Shown: positions 24,901-35,921 of the stretch, in pieces
Position numbering within the stretch: the first letter of the stretch is position 1
Layout of the letters: each line of letters starts with the position of its first letter
DNA from: Numida meleagris
Lineage: Eukaryota; Chordata; Aves; Galliformes; Numididae
Length of the DNA: 64,000 nt
Assembly (NCBI RefSeq): GCF_002078875.1
Contig: NC_034413.1
Span: 60,012,433 to 60,076,432 of the forward strand
Reading direction: 5' to 3'
Made by a program: the position numbers and the translations under genes
The notes under the pieces: generated by a model
What the model saw: the letters and a program-made list of their open reading frames with translations, nothing else
Database searches by the model: none
Told to the model about the DNA's origin: nothing

Positions 24901-27229
24901 CAGTCCTTCATGTTTCAGTCGTTTGAATCATTCATCTCATGAATGATCTCATCTGTGCTTAGCAAATGCTTCATGCCTGTGAGGTAGATGTGTATACCAA
25001 GCTTTGCAGCAATGCACTGCAAACATGGATTTCCTCTACAGATTCCTGGTCCTGAAATATTATTCACCAGTAAAAACAAGTCAAATGCACTTTATTTATC
25101 AAATGCACTTGTTGTCTATTCATCAGTTATTTTAGGCAACTGTATCTCATTCTTTGTGTGTGTGTAATTCAAGCTAGCAGAACATCAAAGTGTTCATCTT
25201 CAAAACATTTCCTTAATTTTATAGTTTTGAAAATGATGATCTACTGTGATCCTGGACTGAATTCTTTCTTCCACATTTATTTGGGGTTTTAGGCCTTGAT
25301 GTTGAGCTTTCCTGTTGTCCCGAGTCCCTTGTTTGCTTTGTGTTCAATGAAGTTCTTATTTTCTTGATGTCAGTCATGATCCCCTCCTTGATGTTGGTCT
25401 CCCTGGATTGAAAGAGTTTGTACACTGTTTGCCAGCTAATAACACAAGATGACTCTCAGCTTTGCCAACTGTGTTTGACTTCTGATAAAAATACCTATAT
25501 GCAGAGATTCACTGGCTGATTACCAACTATATCCTGCACACACTCATGTATCTAACTAAACTTCATGCCAGGAGCAAGCTCACTCTTCTAGACTCCTTCC
25601 TCCTGCATGCTATGCTCCCTCCCTCTCAACTCCATGGAGGCTCCTACAACTGCAAATAAAACCACACACCTCTGAAGGTACAACAGTATCTGTTCTGTCT
25701 TCTCTCTGCTACTGCTGTCAATGTCTGTGATGCAGTTGTTTTTTTTTCCTTTGGTCGAGGATTAAAGGACATGGGTGCCCAGGTATTGGAAACCTGGTAG
25801 ACATGTAAAATTGTTGAAATGCAAAGGGATTCATCTAGAGAGTAGATCACACAGAAACAGCCTCTGAATTGCAGGGAATTCTCAAAGGTATGTAATAAGG
25901 AAATCTTCTGGTACTTCAGAAGAATTTGATTTGTCTGAGGATCTCACACAGGTTGGCAAGAGCCACAGGTTCTTGGCCCCAAGGCCACCCTCTGAAGGTG
26001 AATAATTAATATTTCTGCATTTTCAAGTGAAGAAAGCATCCTACATAATGCAAACTAAAGAGAAAACATAGATCTGTGTTTGAAATAATGTATTTTCAAG
26101 ACATTACAGGGGAAGTTGTAGTGAAAAGGGTCAGTTTTTGTTGGGTCAGGATTCTCACAAGCTGGATGTATTGTGCACTGCTCTATTTGATTTGCTGCAT
26201 TGTTTCCTAATGTTACTGTCTTGATTGTATTATCTACATGATCCTAAACACTAAGATTCTAATTTAGAGGAATTCCTCGGTGCACAGACAAAACAAAAAA
26301 AAACAGCTCTACCTTCTGAGTTTCCTTTCTAAGTAGGAACCTAGAGTACATGTCCTGCCTGAGACAACATCATGTCAGACATGTGGTCTGTGACCAAGGG
26401 AAGTCACTAGGGAGAATTTTCATGACTTTTTACAAACTTGCAGAGATGCATCCTTATAACTGTGCAAAAGTCTGATGAAATCATTCTACTCAAGCCATAA
26501 ATTTGAAGGTATAGAAGTGTAGCATCATAATAAAGGTTGTACTCAGAGGTTGGGTTGATGGTGTTGTTTTTTTAATGTCTTCCCAGGAGCTGTGTCCAAC
26601 TCCTCAGCTGATGTAACCCCAATCTCTGACTGCATTCATTAACATAAAACTTACTTCATGCACTTTGAGCATGAAATAAAACAGAAATTTAATACCGTGC
26701 TCATTTTAGATCCCTATTTCAAGTTGTTCATACAAAAAAAAAAAAAAAAAGGAAGTTGATTCTTCGTTTTTTTTCTTTAAGGAAAATTGACAAGCTGCTC
26801 TGAAGAGTTGCTTTGAGGCTAAGTTATTAGTTTTGCTGCGGTTTTAAGGAAAAGGTGAAGACAGAAGATGAAATTAGATCAGCAATAGGCTAAAAGTCCT
26901 TTCCCAGAACACCTGGAGAGGTTAAATAAACTGCATATGGCCCACATTGAATTTCCACATTGTTAAGACTTCTAGGGGTTAGGGAAGAAGTAGGTAGACT
27001 GCTAACTTGCCATCTTAACGAAAAAACGTCTGTGGGAACTGTTATCGCAGTCCGAGATAAACATAATATATAATGAGATATTTATCAGGATTATAAAAGC
27101 CAATACTTTAATCTGACTAAAATGTCCACGAATAGTGATTGTCCTGCATACAAAATCCTGAAAGCTAACTCATACAAGGTAAACTTTTTGTTTTGTTTTA
27201 CTTGCAGTGTGGGGAATTTGTGGGTTTTC
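21996..27229. other. Non-coding stretch, no gene seen
   Basis: Holds T-runs near 22306-22318 and 24250-24268, a poly-A run at 26733-26750 and a small UUCG-type hairpin word CCCCTTCGGGG near 24071-24081. A 118-codon minus frame (22286-22642) and two overlapping frames of 96-97 codons (24494-24942) show no domain. No repeat family recognised. Confidence 0.5.
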
Positions 27230-28000
27230 TTATGCTGGGGGGACAACATGTTTGTTTGTTTTTTTGCTAAATTACAAATGCCCTGACTCCCTATGGGCTT
27301 GCAACAACATCAGAGTTTGCTGGTGCCTTGAAATAAATGGCAATCATGGTATGCTTTCACTCAAGCATTCAGGGTATCGCAGTTGGCTCACTGAAGTACC
27401 ATTTGATGCTATACACTGACAATGTGCTTTTGTTTGTAACAAACTCTGAAGCCACAATCCTCACCCTTCTAGTGTTAATCCAAGATCTTGGCTTGCTTTC
27501 AGGCTATAGAATTAACTGGGAAAAGTTGGAACTGATTGAGGTCTCCCAGCTGCCTTGCACAACGGCTTTTCTTCTCGTTCAACTCCTGAAGGCAGTCAGA
27601 GGCAGTTAAATGTTTGAGGAATTAAATACTAAGGAATTTTGAAAAACTTGCGGAGGTGAATTTAAAATCCACTGTCCTTAAATGGTAGATGACAACAAGC
27701 GATAGCAAATGATTTATGCGTTTCTTCTGGGGAAAATTAACACAGCCACATATTGCTTAGATAATTTTTGTATATTTCAAGTAGGTTAGTTTTCTCCATA
27801 TTATAATCTTGGTGTGATTTTTTTCAACTATTCTGGAGAAAGTATAGACTCCCTACTGCTAGGAATAGTTGCTGAATAGGTAGAGCTTTTACTGTTCTGC
27901 AGATTGTGTATTGGGCCCTTCACTAATCCCACCAAACATGTAACAGTAGCCCACACGAAGGGAGTCAAAAGAGCATTAAAACAGATTTTCATTCTAAAAT
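27230..28000 (+). mobile_element. Decayed L1/Tx1-type LINE reverse transcriptase fragment
   Basis: The frame opening at 27337 reads, from residue 11, IQGIAVGSLKYHLMLYTDN and then VLLFVTNSEATILTLLVLIQ and DLGLLSGYRINWEKLEL. This is the order seen around motif C in L1-superfamily elements: '(I)xGI...hkislYADDvLLFl', then 'FGxxSGYKINWxKSE'. The catalytic YADD is YTDN here (27412-27423). CR1-type RT does not have the 'SGYKINW' segment, so this is not one of the CR1 copies. Upstream, past a stop at 27334-27336, TPYGLATTSEFAGALK resembles a decayed 'GCPLSPLLFALALEPL'. Downstream, 'EKLAEVNLKSTVLKW' and 'FFWGK' recall the thumb region in other frames. Several stops; inactive. The right boundary is uncertain. 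Confidence 0.62.
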
Positions 28001-31000
28001 CCTTAGATCTTCATCTGTGCAGAGTCTAAATTGTTCTTGCTGATGGATTGCATCTGATATTATACAAAACTGTTTTTGAAAGTAATTTTTCCATAGGATG
28101 GGTTCATTGTCAGCATTTATGGAAGGAACTGGTTGAAGAGAATACCTTTATTCCAGACTGTGTCTTATAACTCCCAGCTATATATAGTACAGGTGCATCT
28201 GAAACGTTAACTGATCTTTGACCTTTAAGTATACAGTATGTCTGCAGCTCCAAGCTTGTCCCGTGTTTAGCCATCCTGTGCTCTAATGACAGAAAAAATA
28301 TTTTTTACTTCTGTAAGTGCTTCTGAAGAGTACAAGAGTACTGCCAAGTGTGAATTCTTGGCAAACAAGCTCATGATTTTGTGCGATGTGTCCAGATTAG
28401 CTTTCAAGTATGCTTGTCTGATAACAAGTTGTGTAAATGAGTGTATTTTTGCATTGAACTCTGGGCAAGGAAAGGGAAGCAGTAAAGACACACGATGGCT
28501 TATGTGATATGATCACATCTGAGTACTAAAAGACACTGAAGAAGCAGCCCAACATAAGGATAGCTGTATGAATGGCATGTGGGGAAGGCCAGTGAAGAGG
28601 CAGCATTCAAGAACTCCTACCAGCAGTGGAGGTCTGTTGTATTAGGACAACACAGCAACACATAGCCAGGTACAGTGACTACCCAAAACTCTGAAGAGTT
28701 AAGGGAGGCACAAAACAGTAGCAGAAATAAGCACCCCGAAAGAATGCAACTAAATATGAAGTCCCATATCTCTGAGTGAAGAATGGAGGTCAAACTTAAA
28801 AGTGGAGGCCTTTGTCATGAATGCAGTGACATGAAAAGGAAGTTGAGGTGATGATAGAAGCCTAAGTAACTCTGGGCTACCAAACAGATGCTGACTTGTA
28901 AAATGACAAGTATGATTATTGATTGTCTAAGGAGAGACAGGAAGACAACTCCAGGTATACCGGGGCTCAACTTTACAATATACGTGGAAAAAGTAGAAAC
29001 AAAGTTTAAGGCAGAGCTACTAGAATGAGCTGAGGACTGGAAAGATCTTTTGATCATTGAGAAAAGTGGCAGAGTGATGTTTTGTTACCAGTGGAACAGA
29101 TCAAGTGAGATGTGGCTTAAACCTTATTAATAGACTTCTCAAGGACACAAAACTCTGAGTTCCCAATCTGGTGCATTTCATATGGTTAGACAGTATCTTT
29201 CCTTTATGGACAGTGCCGGAGAGGATTAGGGTACGGACTCTTGTGCAAGACTTCCCTCATATGTTTTGTTTTCCAGCTTAAGGAGAAGATGCCAATATTT
29301 GAGCTTTGTGGGGAGGTTAAATCCAGATTTTAGCTTTGAAGTCTCAACCTTTCTCAACTCTATATGGAATAGAATATGAATCTCAATATTCTAGTTTCTT
29401 ATACAAAATCAGTGGTAGCTAGCACTTAGGCTCTGAAAAAGAGGTGCTTAAAAAAATTCTCAAAAGTCAAAGCTTTCTATTGTGTTTCCAGATAGAATAA
29501 TAGATGAAAGCTAAGAAGATATGCCAAGTAATTCCAAAATCAACTTTAAAGCACACGATCATGTCTTGGCAATCTGAAAGCAGTGTGTGGAGAAGAGAAA
29601 AGGGTTGGCAGAGGAATGAAGAAAAGAAGTATTCTACAAAAAAGAAATGGCATGTCTTGGCAGAGAGACAATGTTTGCTAACCTGTTGAAGGGTTCAGTC
29701 GTAAAAGAACTGTGTTCATGAGAACTGAAATAGAGCAGAAACCATTTACCACTTGATGTTTTAAAGCAAACTGCCAAATAAAATTCTGAAAGGTTTCACT
29801 TTGCAGATCAACTCGACCTTATCATGTGATAACAGAGCAGGAAAATCTGTGTTCTCACTAGGTTTCTTAATAATGCATCTGAGAAGACAAGTCACATTCT
29901 GCTCTCAGTTACAGCAGAGTAAGCCATAATATATCTGCTGAATTCATATTTATTTTGGCAAAATTGAAAAAGAGGTAATCCAAAGTTGCAGAAGGAGCAA
30001 AATCAGTCACTCGGGTGACAAATTAGGACTATAAATCAGGAGCCAGATTTTGAGAAGTGCAAGTATCAATCTGTGGCGGGTGTGGTTGATTTTAAAAGTG
30101 CAGAAGATGTTTAAATTCAGATCTGGTCTTGTTCATCAGCTTCTGGAAGTGTTTGTTTTCTTTCAGACCTAGACTATTAGTTTGCCTTTCTTTATGTGAC
30201 TTTCTAGATTGTCTTCTATACAAATGTGTTGCATGCAACTAGACAACTCAAGAGAAAAGGGAACCTCTTCGTAGCAGCAAAGGTGGCAAAAACCACCTGA
30301 AACACTCCTGAAATGACCGTGACCAGAAATGTGTGGGGAAGGTGAGGCTCCAGCAGCCTGGCAGACTCGCAGTGCAGGTGACGGTGGCTGCAGCTATCTT
30401 GTGCAGACGCTGGCACGGCAGACGGGCAGCACGGCTGCGTTTCTGCAGCACCAGCAGGAATGCCAGAACACACTGCCACTCACCTCTGATAGGTTTCAAA
30501 AATATATTATTTAGACTGAGGTTTTACTAATCAAGCAGGGAGCAGCTGAACTTTACCCATGCAGACAGAAGCCCTCTTACCCCCATCTGACGACAGATAG
30601 CCCTACTTGTTGCTCACCCAAGCAGCATTCAGGCAGGCACTGAAGTGGTGTTTGGATACGCCAGGCTTTTGGCCAGCTTGAAAGATGCCTGCAACTGGGC
30701 ACAGCAATTAACTTCGCTGTTATCTGTGTTGGGCGTACAGCTCGGCTGTGAGTGTCCTCGAAAGGGCTCCGCTGTCAGCACACAGCGAGGATGTAGGCAG
30801 GATGTATGCAGTGAGGCTGCCTCACAAGGACTGGTGTTGGTGTGTGAGGTGTCTCTTGAATGACCTGTGTTTCTGCATAGCAGAAAAGATAAAAGAAGGG
30901 TTAACGCGAGCTCTAAATCATGCTCTCTTCTCCAAGCTCCAAGACGGCTAGTTACACATAGGACCTCTGTAGCTGCACAGTGCCACACTATTCTGAACGA

Positions 31001-31327
31001 GATGCTGAAGGCTCTTGAGTTTCTTTTGCTCTCCCCTCCCCTCCGCCCCAGATTTAACCTAGTTTTATGGCATGAACAGCCCCAAAGAAAGTCGGAGAGA
31101 AAAGAGATGAAGGCCAGAGAGCAGAGGAGGACCAATGAAAGAAGCAGTAACCATTCTGTCATTCCTTTGGAGAGCAACACTAGACACCTTTAAATGCAGA
31201 GAGTGTCCTCTGCCTTTTTGCCAAAGCCCTTTTATCTGTATGAATAAAAAGGGAGGCAGGTCAGCCTAGTTTCTGTTGCCAAATAAAAGCATGAATAAAT
31301 TAGGCTATTCTTAGTAGGCAAGTGAAA
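28001..31327. other. Non-coding stretch, no gene seen
   Basis: Largely unique-looking. The GC-richer part at 30300-31180 carries the longest frame of the window, 183 codons on the minus strand (30629-31180), with overlapping plus frames of 108 and 72 codons. Several frames open together is the pattern of low stop density, not of coding. No domain recognised. Confidence 0.5.
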
Positions 31328-31347
31328 GGGGGGGGCGGGGGGGGGGG
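31328..31347 (+). repeat. G-tract, G8-C-G11
   Basis: Eight G, one C and eleven G in a row. It could fold as a G-quadruplex when single-stranded, and its length is likely to be polymorphic or prone to sequencing error. No CpG island or gene start surrounds it. Confidence 0.9.
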
Positions 31348-31639
31348 AGTCAGTATCTATTTCTAAAGCAATTTCATATTCTGCCCCAACTGTTTGCACA
31401 TGATAGAAAGGGGCTGGAGCTGCCTACTATTATGATTAGTACTATTGTTATCCCTGAAGGGCCTCATTGTTCTAGAAGATGTTAAGTTTGCATGATTCAC
31501 AATCCGTCTCTATTCATCCAGTAAAGGTTAGGAGAGAGGATCTGATATTCTGCAAAGGGTTTTCTCCCCCTTCCCTCCCCCTGGCTTCTCCTTCACCGGC
31601 TTAAGGCAGAAAGCAGGCAGAAGGTCTCCTATTAACTAG
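31348..31639. other. Non-coding stretch, no gene seen
   Basis: Unique-looking sequence with a pyrimidine-rich segment near 31561-31592. No frame or repeat of interest. Confidence 0.5.
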
Positions 31640-31910
31640 AATTAGGAAACAGGGATCTAGGTGCCTGGGAACAGCCGCTCCGTAGCTCTAATCCCAGTGA
31701 GGACCTTAATTGTATCTGGTTTAACAGTTATTCATGCAGTTTTACTGCAGGCAGGCACGGTGATTAGGGACATTGGTGGAAAAATCTGTTCATTAGCCTA
31801 ATAAAGGCTGCCTAAGCCTGCTTGTTCAGCCACTAATAATCCAACTATTAGTGCCATGCTAGAAGCCGTGGTATTAATATATGTAGTTTGCTAGTGTCAC
31901 AACTGCAATA
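31640..31910. promoter_or_regulatory. Candidate conserved enhancer-like block 2
   Basis: Rich in TAAT/ATTA words with no open frame. It has TTTAACAG (31720-31727) directly followed by TTATTCATGC (31728-31737). CACTAATA (31831-31838) and TATTAGTG (31846-31853) are separated by 7 bases, and the latter extends to TATTAGTGCCA (31846-31856). All four words also occur in the block at 4840-5110, where the two half-sites meet in the opposite order to form a 17-base palindrome. The sharing suggests the same transcription-factor inputs. Enhancer activity is inferred. Confidence 0.4.
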
Positions 31911-34180
31911 TGGGTCAGTTTAGTCGTTCCTTGGTTTCACAGTAAGGCACCCTGTGCTGTGCGGGTGAGAGAAACTGAATGAAGGAATTAGTCTGACAAA
32001 ACAGATCGCACCCTATAGTGAACCCCCAGTATGTTTTTGTCTTCAGTTCAGGGGCAGCCCAGGAGCCTTAGGAACAGGGTTGTCTGAGGACAAGGAAAGC
32101 AGCCCCATACGGTGATGGATGTTCTTGAAAAGCAGCTCATTTTTTCTCATAGGTGGCTCGCTCCTTTTCTGCACAGAGGCGCTTTGGCTGTATATCAAAT
32201 ATTAACAGAGGGCAATTGTTGGGGGAGCAGGCGTTCGCCGTTCCAACGGCATCGCGCAGTGCACAGGCACATACACCTCCTGGCATGCACTGAGACCAAC
32301 TCCCAGCTTGGGGATACCCAGATTGTCCTTGGAGGAGAGGAGGTATAATTGTCTTTTTCTCTGCTTCCTTGATTTCCCTCAGCTGCCCGAAACTTTTCCT
32401 TTCCTGATAGAAAGAGGGAAAAACGCTACTCACACTTTAGGGGCTTCATCTGCCCTAAGCATAATCCTTGGGTTGCTAATTAGAGTGTCAGTGGCTCCTT
32501 CAGTAATAAAATCTTGTCATTCGTCTTTCTCTTTTATTTATGGGAATTATGTGTTGCATTTCCAATGGAAGATGAAAAAGACATTACTTTATAAGTAAAT
32601 CATTGTCAGATATGTTTCTAAAGAAACTCTTTCTAAGGAAGGTTTCAGTGTGAAATTAGAAAAGGAATGGAGGTAGATTGATGCTGTTTCCTTCTATAAA
32701 TGATCTTTCACCTGTTTGTTTGCAATACGTTTTCCTGTGAGACACTCTGTAACCAAAATCTGCCTTGACTTTGATACAAACTAGGTTCATAATGACAAAC
32801 AGAAGGCACAGAATTGAGCACATATACATTGTGTGGGTCTGTTAATAGCAAAGACATCTATAATGAGATGCAGTAAATAAAAAAATAGGTAGGTGACGTG
32901 TCAGTATGTGTAGCTGCCCACCCAAATCCAAAGGGTGTGCATTCCACTGCCTTATAAATATCTCTTAAAACACAAATGGCAAAATAAAAAACATTTCAAT
33001 GGAGAAAAAGCACACTCCTTTATCTTCACTGGCCTTCGCCTACTCTTCTCCAAATGCAGAAAAAACTAACTCAAACCTTTTGGCAAGAGCCAAAATTTGT
33101 GTTTCTTGGGTGCTGGTCTATCTGTGTAAGAATGATCCCGTGTAATAACAGAAGTGAGATATTGTGCTAGATACCTTTAGAATAGGCAAATACTGCAAAT
33201 CTTAATGCATCCCTTTTCAGCTAACATTGTTTTCTAAGTGTTTATTTTTAATTGCAATTGCTTCATGTCTGCTTATAAAAAGATATTTTAAATCCATTTT
33301 ATTAGTGTCTCAGGGGTTTTGTGTTAACTCTACCCATTATTTTTTGATAGTATTGCATTGGAACTGTTTGTTTAGTGAGGTTAAAGGAGAACATACCGGA
33401 CAGGTATGTACTGTTCACTGCTGTGCCCATGTGTAACAAATGTCTACGCGTGGGATGCTGGTGGTATGCTAAGTGGTGCTATGTGTTTCATAAATTTCAG
33501 TCAAGTGAATAAGAGTATTTTTCACGCTTCTGTGATCATCAGCTTCATTTCTGTGTTCTGAAATGCTGCTTTCAGAACTACTGCTGCAGGTACCACATAA
33601 ATTCAGGCAGCAGTGAGGGATGTATTCTTCCTTGCCCATAATAACTTGATTTGGACAACGGATAAGTATTATTCTGCAATGAAAAATATTGGTAATTGGT
33701 TTTATGTATGATGTCCTCTAATACTTAAGACTTGAATTCAAATTTTTTTAGTCTTAAATCTGGACTATTTCCAGAACTTCATTGAGAAAAATAGTATGTG
33801 CTCATAACTCCGAAATGACAGATTTAATCTTTTTAGGTAATTGTCACAGTAGTTTGGAAAATATTATTATTAAAATAATTTCCTCCTCCATACAGAATTA
33901 GACACTGACAGTTGTTCAGTAGTAGGGAAACTTCAGGAGTAGAAATAGCCTGTCTTTTTGTGATTCCTGCTGTCTCCCTGCCTGAGGGATATTTTATATT
34001 GTAATGTGTTATAAAATATTTTATATAACTCTAGAAGTAATCAAGTTGATTTGATATGGCTGGAGGGCAAGACTGTTAAAGAAACTCTGCTTCTGAGAAT
34101 GAGATACTCAGAGTCCTGGACTTCAGCTATCACCAGAAATTTGGCTTTATTCTTTGACATTTAGCTCTGTGTCTGTCAGA
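31911..34180. other. Non-coding stretch, no gene seen
   Basis: AT-rich and unique-looking. A perfect 10-base inverted repeat (ATATTTTATA / TATAAAATAT, arms 33989-33998 and 34010-34019, 11-base loop) lies about 170 bases left of the LTR. Frames of 96-98 codons at 32137-32598 show no domain. Confidence 0.5.
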
Positions 34181-34185
34181 CCTAC
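34181..34185. repeat. Left target-site duplication CCTAC of the solo LTR
   Basis: CCTAC immediately precedes the LTR boundary and is repeated exactly after the other boundary at 34707-34711. Confidence 0.85.
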
Positions 34186-34706
34186 TGTCAACGGTTTACA
34201 GGCGTTAGGCCCGATTCCGTGACAAAGGGGACGGGGGACCCAAGGGCCCACGTCCCGGGAAAAGGGGAAAGGGGAAAAGGGCAGGGAGATGGCCCTGAGA
34301 GCAAAGAACAGCGGCAACAATCTGAGGAGAAACAAACTAATTTACTAAATAAAATATCGGAATGCAAAACAACACACTATAATACAATATAATTACAATT
34401 TAAGCTGATAAATCCAACACAGAGAGAGAGAACGTCCCAAAATCAAGGTAGGCCTTACTCTACTACCGACAATAAGACGGCTGGAGAGCGAGGTGCTGCC
34501 AAGATGAGAGATGGCGGAAAAAAAGGGACGAGGTCTCGTGATCTGCAAGTTTTTATACTGTGAGCTTTTATCTTTTCCCTTCGGCTGGAAAATGGTAACA
34601 GAGGAGCAAAGTGCCGTGGGGAATGTAGTAGTCCTTCTCTTCTGAGAACCAGATACATTCACTACATGATGTTATGATGTGGAGTACCAATAACCGAACC
34701 AAGACA
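34186..34706 (-). mobile_element. Solo LTR of an endogenous retrovirus-like element (minus strand)
   Basis: A 521-bp block has inverted termini TGTC...GACA and is flanked by an exact 5-bp duplication CCTAC, which defines both ends. On the minus strand it starts TGTCTTGGTT. It has a TATA box at 34550-34557 (GTATAAAAAC context), then a pyrimidine-rich and CG-containing downstream part. I saw no canonical AATAAA on the sense strand. Its CpG content exceeds that of the flanks. No gag, pol or env sequence and no second LTR lies nearby, so it is a solo LTR left by recombination between two LTRs. A 5-bp duplication fits ERVK- or ERVL-type integration; I cannot name the family. The 89- and 67-codon minus frames inside it are not genes. 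Confidence 0.88.
34550..34557 (-). promoter_or_regulatory. TATA box of the LTR promoter
   Basis: TATAAAAA on the minus strand, roughly 150 bases from the element's 5' end, the usual place for the U3 core promoter. Any transcript would run leftward from about 34525. Activity is not shown. Confidence 0.6.
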
Positions 34707-34711
34707 CCTAC
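34707..34711. repeat. Right target-site duplication CCTAC of the solo LTR
   Basis: Exact copy of 34181-34185, directly after the terminal GACA. Confidence 0.85.
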
Positions 34712-35484
34712 GTTAAAAATTAAAAAAAAAATCAGCAACGATCAACATAACAATACATCCTAGAGACTAAATAGAGATAGAATGTGGACATAAATCTAAT
34801 CACATGTTTTATGTAAAGGTAATGTATAAATGTTGCTTCAGATGCTCTTGTTGGGAATAATTTTGTAGTGAGGACTGGAGAGGCAGCTGTCTTGTACTCT
34901 ACTTCCAGTGCCACCAGTGCTTCTGAAAAGTCTGGCAAGAAAAATGACCTTTTCATTACTAGCTTCCAGAATCCGTAGAGTGATTACAATGACACTTGCA
35001 GTCCCCTCAGGATCTCATAAAAGCTGGATGAAATGATTGTGTAAAATGATTTTTTTTTCCTGATCACTTCCCTTAGGAAACTGATACCTTTATTTCATGA
35101 ACAAACCACTTTGTTACTTTTTTGTTTAATGAGATGGCTATATTTGAGAGGTAGGGATGCAAGAATTGTATCGGACAGCCCTGACAGCTTTTTATCAAAG
35201 TGAAAATAAATTGCTCTATTAAAGAACTCACAGAATTTAAGTGACCAGGTCTTTCGGCTAGGGTGTAGCTAGAGCTTTTGCAATGAATATTGTAGACTCT
35301 TAAATGAATTTAAGTCATCGAGGATATGATTTTTCTATTGCATATTGTCCCTTCTCAGGAGTCATCTGGTGAAAAAAGGGCACATCTCTGAGCTTCCAGT
35401 GGGGACTGCATAGGGATCTTGGTGCTCAGAATTGAGGAAGAAGGTGGTTTTGGAGTAGTGAAGCCTTGGGTGCTCCTTCTTGTT
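34712..35484. other. Non-coding stretch, no gene seen
   Basis: AT-rich, with a poly-A run near 34723-34732 just outside the LTR. The last 80 bases could be a diverged 5' extension of the CR1 that follows. Confidence 0.5.
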
Positions 35485-35921
35485 CAAAGCAGGGCAAAGA
35501 GGCTGTGTCTGGGGCACAAGTTTTATGAGGAGTGGCTGAGGGAACTGGGACTGTTTAGTCTGGAGAAAATGGGGCTCATGGGAGACCTTATCACTCTCTA
35601 CAACCCCCTGAAAGGAGGCTGTAGCGAGGTGCGTGTTGGTCCCTTTTCCCTGGTAACTAGTGATAGGATGAGAGATAAAAGCCTCAAGTTGTGTCACAGG
35701 GAGGTTCAGATTGGATATTAGGAAAAATTTCTTCTCAGAAAGAGCTGTGAGCCACTGGAACAGGATGCTCCAGGAGATGGTGGAGTCACCATCCCTGGAG
35801 GCATTCAAGAAAATGGTAGATGTGGCACTGAGGGACATGGTTTAGTGGGCATGCTGGTGATGGATTGATGGTTGTACTAGATGATCTTAGAGATCTTTTC
35901 CAACCTTAATGATTCTATGAT
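35485..35921 (+). mobile_element. CR1 LINE, 3' portion, well preserved
   Basis: Plus-strand avian CR1 3' region, nearly complete. It runs 'cacaagttttatgaggagtg', 'gctgagggaactgggactgt', 'ggagaccttatcactctcta', 'ccctgaaaggaggctgtagc', 'cagattggatattaggaaaa', 'tggagtcaccatccctggag' and ends with 'caaccttaatgattctatga'. This is the longest well-kept avian-type CR1 copy here and the only one reaching the terminal ATTCTATGA unit on the plus strand at full quality. 5'-truncated, without ORF2. The 158-codon minus frame and 100-codon plus frame over it are repeat artefacts. Confidence 0.95.

Noticed and set aside
30629..31180. 183-codon minus-strand frame, the longest in the window
   Set aside because: It has no recognisable domain, and plus-strand frames of 72-108 codons are open at the same place. 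One frame of this length is roughly what chance gives in 64 kb on six frames, especially in a GC-richer patch.
34393..34662. 89-codon minus frame inside the LTR as a retroviral gene
   Set aside because: It lies fully within the solo LTR, across the promoter region; no retroviral protein motif is present.
35362..35838. 158-codon minus-strand frame
   Set aside because: Lies antisense across the CR1 3' region at 35485-35921; it is a by-product of the repeat.
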